Assembly: GCA_934169745.1 (NCBI GenBank)
Contig: CAKPOE010000006.1
Coordinates: forward strand, 1-64,000
DNA from: an uncultured Clostridia bacterium
GTDB lineage: Bacteria; Bacillota; Clostridia; TANB77; UBA1234
DNA: 64,000 bases
Direction: 5' to 3'
Shown here: piece by piece, positions 61,281 to 64,000 of the stretch
Numbering within the stretch: the first letter of the stretch is position 1
Layout: each line of letters starts with the position of its first letter
Translations under genes and position numbers: made by a program
The notes under the pieces: generated by a model
Told to the model about the DNA's origin: nothing
The model's database searches: none
Seen by the model: the letters and a program-made list of their open reading frames with translations, nothing else

Positions 61281-62378
61281 ATGAAAAAATATGATTATCT
61301 TATAGTTGGTAGTGGTTTTTTTGGAGCAACTTGTGCAAACTTATTATCTAAAAAAGGAAACAAAATTCTTGTTATTGATAAAAGAAATAATATCGGTGGT
61401 AATGTTTATACTGAAAATATAGAAGGAATTAATGTTCATAAATACGGAGCACATATTTTTCATACGAGTGATGATAAAGTCTGGGAATATGTAAATAATT
61501 TTGCTAATTTTAATAGATTTACAAATTCTCCAATAGCAATTTATAATGATGAAGTATATAATTTGCCATTTAATATGAATACTTTTAGCAAGATTTGGAA
61601 AGATGTTTTTACACCATTAGATGCATTAAAACATATTGAAGAAGAAAAACAAGAAATTAAGACAGAACCTAAAAATCTTGAAGAACAAGCAATATCTCTT
61701 GTTGGTAGAACAATTTATGAAAAACTAATAAAAGAATATACAGAAAAACAATGGGGAAAGAAATGTAGTGAGCTACCTGCATTTATAATAAAAAGGTTGC
61801 CAGTTAGATTTACCTATGATAATAATTATTTTGACGATAAATATCAGGGCATTCCTATTGGTGGATATACAAAAATGGTTGAAAATATGCTTGAAGGAAT
61901 TGAAATAAAATTGAATACAGACTTTTCTTCTAGTAAATCATTAAAAAATATTGCAAATAAAATAATTTATACTGGAGCAATTGATGAATACTTTGATTAT
62001 AAATTAGGCGAATTAGAATATAGAACATTAAAGTTTGAAAACAAAATATTGGATGTAGAAAATTATCAGGGAAATGCTGTTGTAAATTTCACAAGTAGCA
62101 ATGTTAAATACACAAGAATTATCGAGCATAAACATTTTGAAAATGTTGAGAATAATCCAAAGACTATTATTACATACGAGTACCCACTTAAATATCAAAA
62201 GAATTTGGAAAGATATTACACAGTTAATGATGAAAAAAATAATTTATTAGCAAAGCAATATAAAGAGCTTGCAAGTGAAGAAAAAAATGTTTATTTTGGT
62301 GGAAGATTAGGAAACTATAAGTATTATGATATGGATGATGTAATAAAAGAAGCAATGTTATTATGTGATAACATCTAA
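61281..62378 (+). CDS. glf: UDP-galactopyranose mutase
   Basis: 365 residues. The FAD-binding start is 'YLIVGSGFFGATCANLLSKK'. 'NIGGNVYTENIEGINVHKYGAHIFHT' and 'EKQWGKKCSELPAFIIKRLPVRF' are signatures of the family. It converts UDP-galactopyranose to UDP-galactofuranose with reduced FAD. Galactofuranose occurs in cell-surface glycans and glycolipids, so the operon likely puts it on its product. An in-frame GTG at 61272 exists, but the ATG at 61281 follows AGGTGAG. Confidence 0.94.
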   Translation: MKKYDYLIVGSGFFGATCANLLSKKGNKILVIDKRNNIGGNVYTENIEGINVHKYGAHIFHTSDDKVWEYVNNFANFNRFTNSPIAIYNDEVYNLPFNMNTFSKIWKDVFTPLDALKHIEEEKQEIKTEPKNLEEQAISLVGRTIYEKLIKEYTEKQWGKKCSELPAFIIKRLPVRFTYDNNYFDDKYQGIPIGGYTKMVENMLEGIEIKLNTDFSSSKSLKNIANKIIYTGAIDEYFDYKLGELEYRTLKFENKILDVENYQGNAVVNFTSSNVKYTRIIEHKHFENVENNPKTIITYEYPLKYQKNLERYYTVNDEKNNLLAKQYKELASEEKNVYFGGRLGNYKYYDMDDVIKEAMLLCDNI

Positions 62379-62411
62379 AAAAATACATAGTACGAAAGGA
62401 ATGAGGGTAAT

Positions 62412-63419
62412 TTGAAAGTTCTATTATATAAAGGAGATTTTAAGGATTTAGCCAAAAGTGGAATTGGTACAGCAATACTTCATCAAGAAAAAATATTAAA
62501 AGAAAGTGGTATTCCATATACATTAGATGAAAATGATGATTATGATATTGTTCATATAAATAGTGTTTATCCAAAGACACTTTTGTTTGCAAAAAAATGT
62601 AAAAGAAAAGGAATAAAAGTAATATACTATGCCCATTCTACTGAAGAAGATTTCAGAGATACTTTTAAGTTTTCAAACATACTATCAAAAATATATAAGA
62701 AATGGTTAATAAAATGTTATAAAATAGGAGATGTAATAATTACTCCTACTGAATATTCAAAAAGTTTAATTGAAAGATACGGAATAAATAAAAAAATATT
62801 TGTTATATCAAATGGAATAGAATTAAGCTGTTATGATAGAAAAAAAGCTAATGGAATGGCTTTTAGGGAAAAATATAATTATACCAAAGATGATAAAATA
62901 ATAATGTCTGTTGGTTTGTTTTTTGAAAGAAAAGGATTACTAGATTTTATTGAATTAGCAAGAATATTCCCACAGTATAAATTTATATGGTTCGGACATT
63001 TAGATTTTAAATATATACCTAAAAAAATAAGCTCTGCAATAAAAAACAAGCCAGACAATGTTTTGTTTCCTGGATTTGTTAAAAGTGAAGAATTAAGAAA
63101 CGCATACGTTGGATCTGATATATTTGTTTTTCTAACGAGAGAAGAAACGGAGGGAATAGTTTTATTAGAAGCATTGGCATTAAAAACACCAACGATAATA
63201 AATGATATACCAATTTACAAATATTTAGATGATGGGAAAAATATATATAAAATTAAAAATATTTTAGAATGTAAAGATAAGATAAATAACATATTTAATG
63301 GTAAATTAAAAGATTTAACTAATGAAGGTTATGAAGTTGTTAAAAATATAGATTTACCTAATATAAGCAATAGATTAAAAGAAGTTTATAAATATGTTTT
63401 AGATAAAAATAATTTTTAG
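62412..63419 (+). CDS. GT4-family glycosyltransferase, CpoA-like glycolipid type
   Basis: 335 residues, GT-B fold. 'YYAHSTEEDFRDTFKFSN' and 'ITPTEYSKSLIERYGI' in the N-terminal domain and 'FLTREETEGIVLLEALAL' in the donor site (the EX7E motif) match the group of Gram-positive glycolipid glycosyltransferases that includes pneumococcal CpoA. It is therefore likely to add a hexose to a membrane lipid at the cytoplasmic face. The start is TTG at 62412 behind GAGGG; there is no suitable ATG. It follows glf and may use UDP-galactose or UDP-galactofuranose; this is inference. Confidence 0.8.
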   Translation: MKVLLYKGDFKDLAKSGIGTAILHQEKILKESGIPYTLDENDDYDIVHINSVYPKTLLFAKKCKRKGIKVIYYAHSTEEDFRDTFKFSNILSKIYKKWLIKCYKIGDVIITPTEYSKSLIERYGINKKIFVISNGIELSCYDRKKANGMAFREKYNYTKDDKIIMSVGLFFERKGLLDFIELARIFPQYKFIWFGHLDFKYIPKKISSAIKNKPDNVLFPGFVKSEELRNAYVGSDIFVFLTREETEGIVLLEALALKTPTIINDIPIYKYLDDGKNIYKIKNILECKDKINNIFNGKLKDLTNEGYEVVKNIDLPNISNRLKEVYKYVLDKNNF

Positions 63420-63431
63420 GAGTTATCTTCA

Positions 63432-63950
63432 ATGGAAAGAATAGAATTAAAGAGTATAAATAGCACAAATATATATGCTAGAAAAATTGCTGAGAATACC
63501 AATAAAAATACTATAATTATAAGTGAAGAACAAACTGCTGGACGTGGTACAAAAGGCAAATCTTGGTATTCTGATAAAGATAGTATAATATGTAGCTCTT
63601 TAATATTTCCTAAAAATATTAAAAACATAGATGCAAATTTTTCGTATGATATAGGATTGTTAATTAGTAATTCGCTTAATGAATTATTAAACATTAAAAC
63701 ATACGTAAAAGAACCTAATGATATATATTTAGACAATAAAAAATTAAGTGGCATTTTAGTTGAAACGGAATATTGTAAAAATGTTTTAAACTATATAATA
63801 ATTGGAATAGGAATCAATGTTAATCAGACAAAATTTCCACTTGATATATCAGATATAGCAACATCACTTTATATTTCAAGTGGCAAAAAAAATGATAAAA
63901 ATAACATAATTGATATGCTAATTAAAACTATTGAAGATAAGAATATTTAA
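63432..63950 (+). CDS. birA: Biotin protein ligase, catalytic domain only
   Basis: 172 residues. The biotin/AMP-binding motif is 'QTAGRGTKGKSWYS' (GRGTKG at 37-42) and the second motif is 'VKEPNDIYLDNKKLSGILVE', where the usual KWPND reads KEPND (93-97); Lys104 of 'KKLSGIL' is present. 'IIGIGINVNQ' follows. There is no N-terminal DNA-binding domain and the C-terminal domain is very short, so it is not a repressor. It probably attaches biotin to the operon's own BCCP. GGAG precedes the ATG. Confidence 0.9.
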   Translation: MERIELKSINSTNIYARKIAENTNKNTIIISEEQTAGRGTKGKSWYSDKDSIICSSLIFPKNIKNIDANFSYDIGLLISNSLNELLNIKTYVKEPNDIYLDNKKLSGILVETEYCKNVLNYIIIGIGINVNQTKFPLDISDIATSLYISSGKKNDKNNIIDMLIKTIEDKNI

Positions 63951-63966
63951 TGAATGAGGTTAATTT

Positions 63967-64000
63967 ATGCAAAAGAAATCTAATTTTAATAAATTTTTAT
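63967..64000 (+). CDS. Next gene of the operon, N-terminal end only
   Basis: An ATG at 63967 behind GAGGTTAATTT opens a frame of eleven codons, 'MQKKSNFNKFL', before the window ends. It is 16 bases after birA, so the operon continues. Nothing can be said about its product. Confidence 0.55.
   Translation, partial: MQKKSNFNKFL

Overview
The window is AT-rich DNA from a low-GC Gram-positive anaerobe, most likely an uncultured or gut-type member of the Clostridia. Support comes from strong AGGAGG ribosome sites, an SLH cell-surface domain, a PerR-rubrerythrin-desulfoferrodoxin operon typical of anaerobes, a T-box leader before tyrS, and Clostridia-like gene neighbourhoods (greA-lysS, clpP-clpX, gdpP-rplI-dnaB, tilS-ftsH, recJ-relA). 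TGA is used as an ordinary stop codon. All family assignments were made by eye from the sequence; no searches were run.

Region by region. 1-7800 is accessory, mostly secreted or membrane proteins: an SLH tail, a PstS-like binding protein, a tandem pair of RsiV-like (DUF4163/DUF3298-type) proteins of which one is frameshifted, a gene remnant carrying a tandem hairpin repeat, a prepilin-like protein, a lipoprotein and two unrecognised membrane or secreted proteins. 7860-9340 is the oxidative-stress operon with a dyad operator. 9545-18921 holds uvrB, an HD-like protein, a GH26-like and a GH18-like secreted enzyme, and a minus-strand SPFH/NfeD operon. 18925-45628 is core housekeeping: greA, lysS, an M50 protease, tsaD, a phosphoesterase, tig, clpP, clpX, gdpP, rplI, dnaB, tilS, ftsH, serS, cmk, mtaD-like, recJ (frameshifted here), relA and a glyoxalase-like hydrolase. 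45629-47600 is a decayed accessory patch around a tRNA-Leu(CAA) gene, with a small GC-richer minus-strand operon and a dinD pseudogene. 47625-50351 has a tyrosine T-box, a Tyr-rich small ORF, tyrS, and an IS inserted between tyrS and what looks like its original terminator.

50386 to the window end is the most interesting part: one long operon, very AT-rich, that looks like a dedicated glycolipid or polyketide-lipid pathway. It encodes an SDR/3-beta-HSD-type reductase, a metallo-beta-lactamase-fold hydrolase, a CapK/F390-synthetase-type adenylating enzyme, a KASIII, an ACP, its own acetyl-CoA carboxylase (BCCP, AccC and an AccD-AccA fusion), malonyl-CoA:ACP transacylase, a KASII-type ketosynthase, a GT1 glycosyltransferase, UDP-galactopyranose mutase, a CpoA-like GT4 glycosyltransferase and a catalytic-domain-only biotin ligase. 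No dedicated FabG, FabZ or enoyl reductase is seen before the window ends. My reading is that it makes malonyl-ACP from its own carboxylase, condenses it on an acyl starter, tailors the product with the SDR, adenylation and hydrolase module, and decorates it with sugars, possibly galactofuranose.
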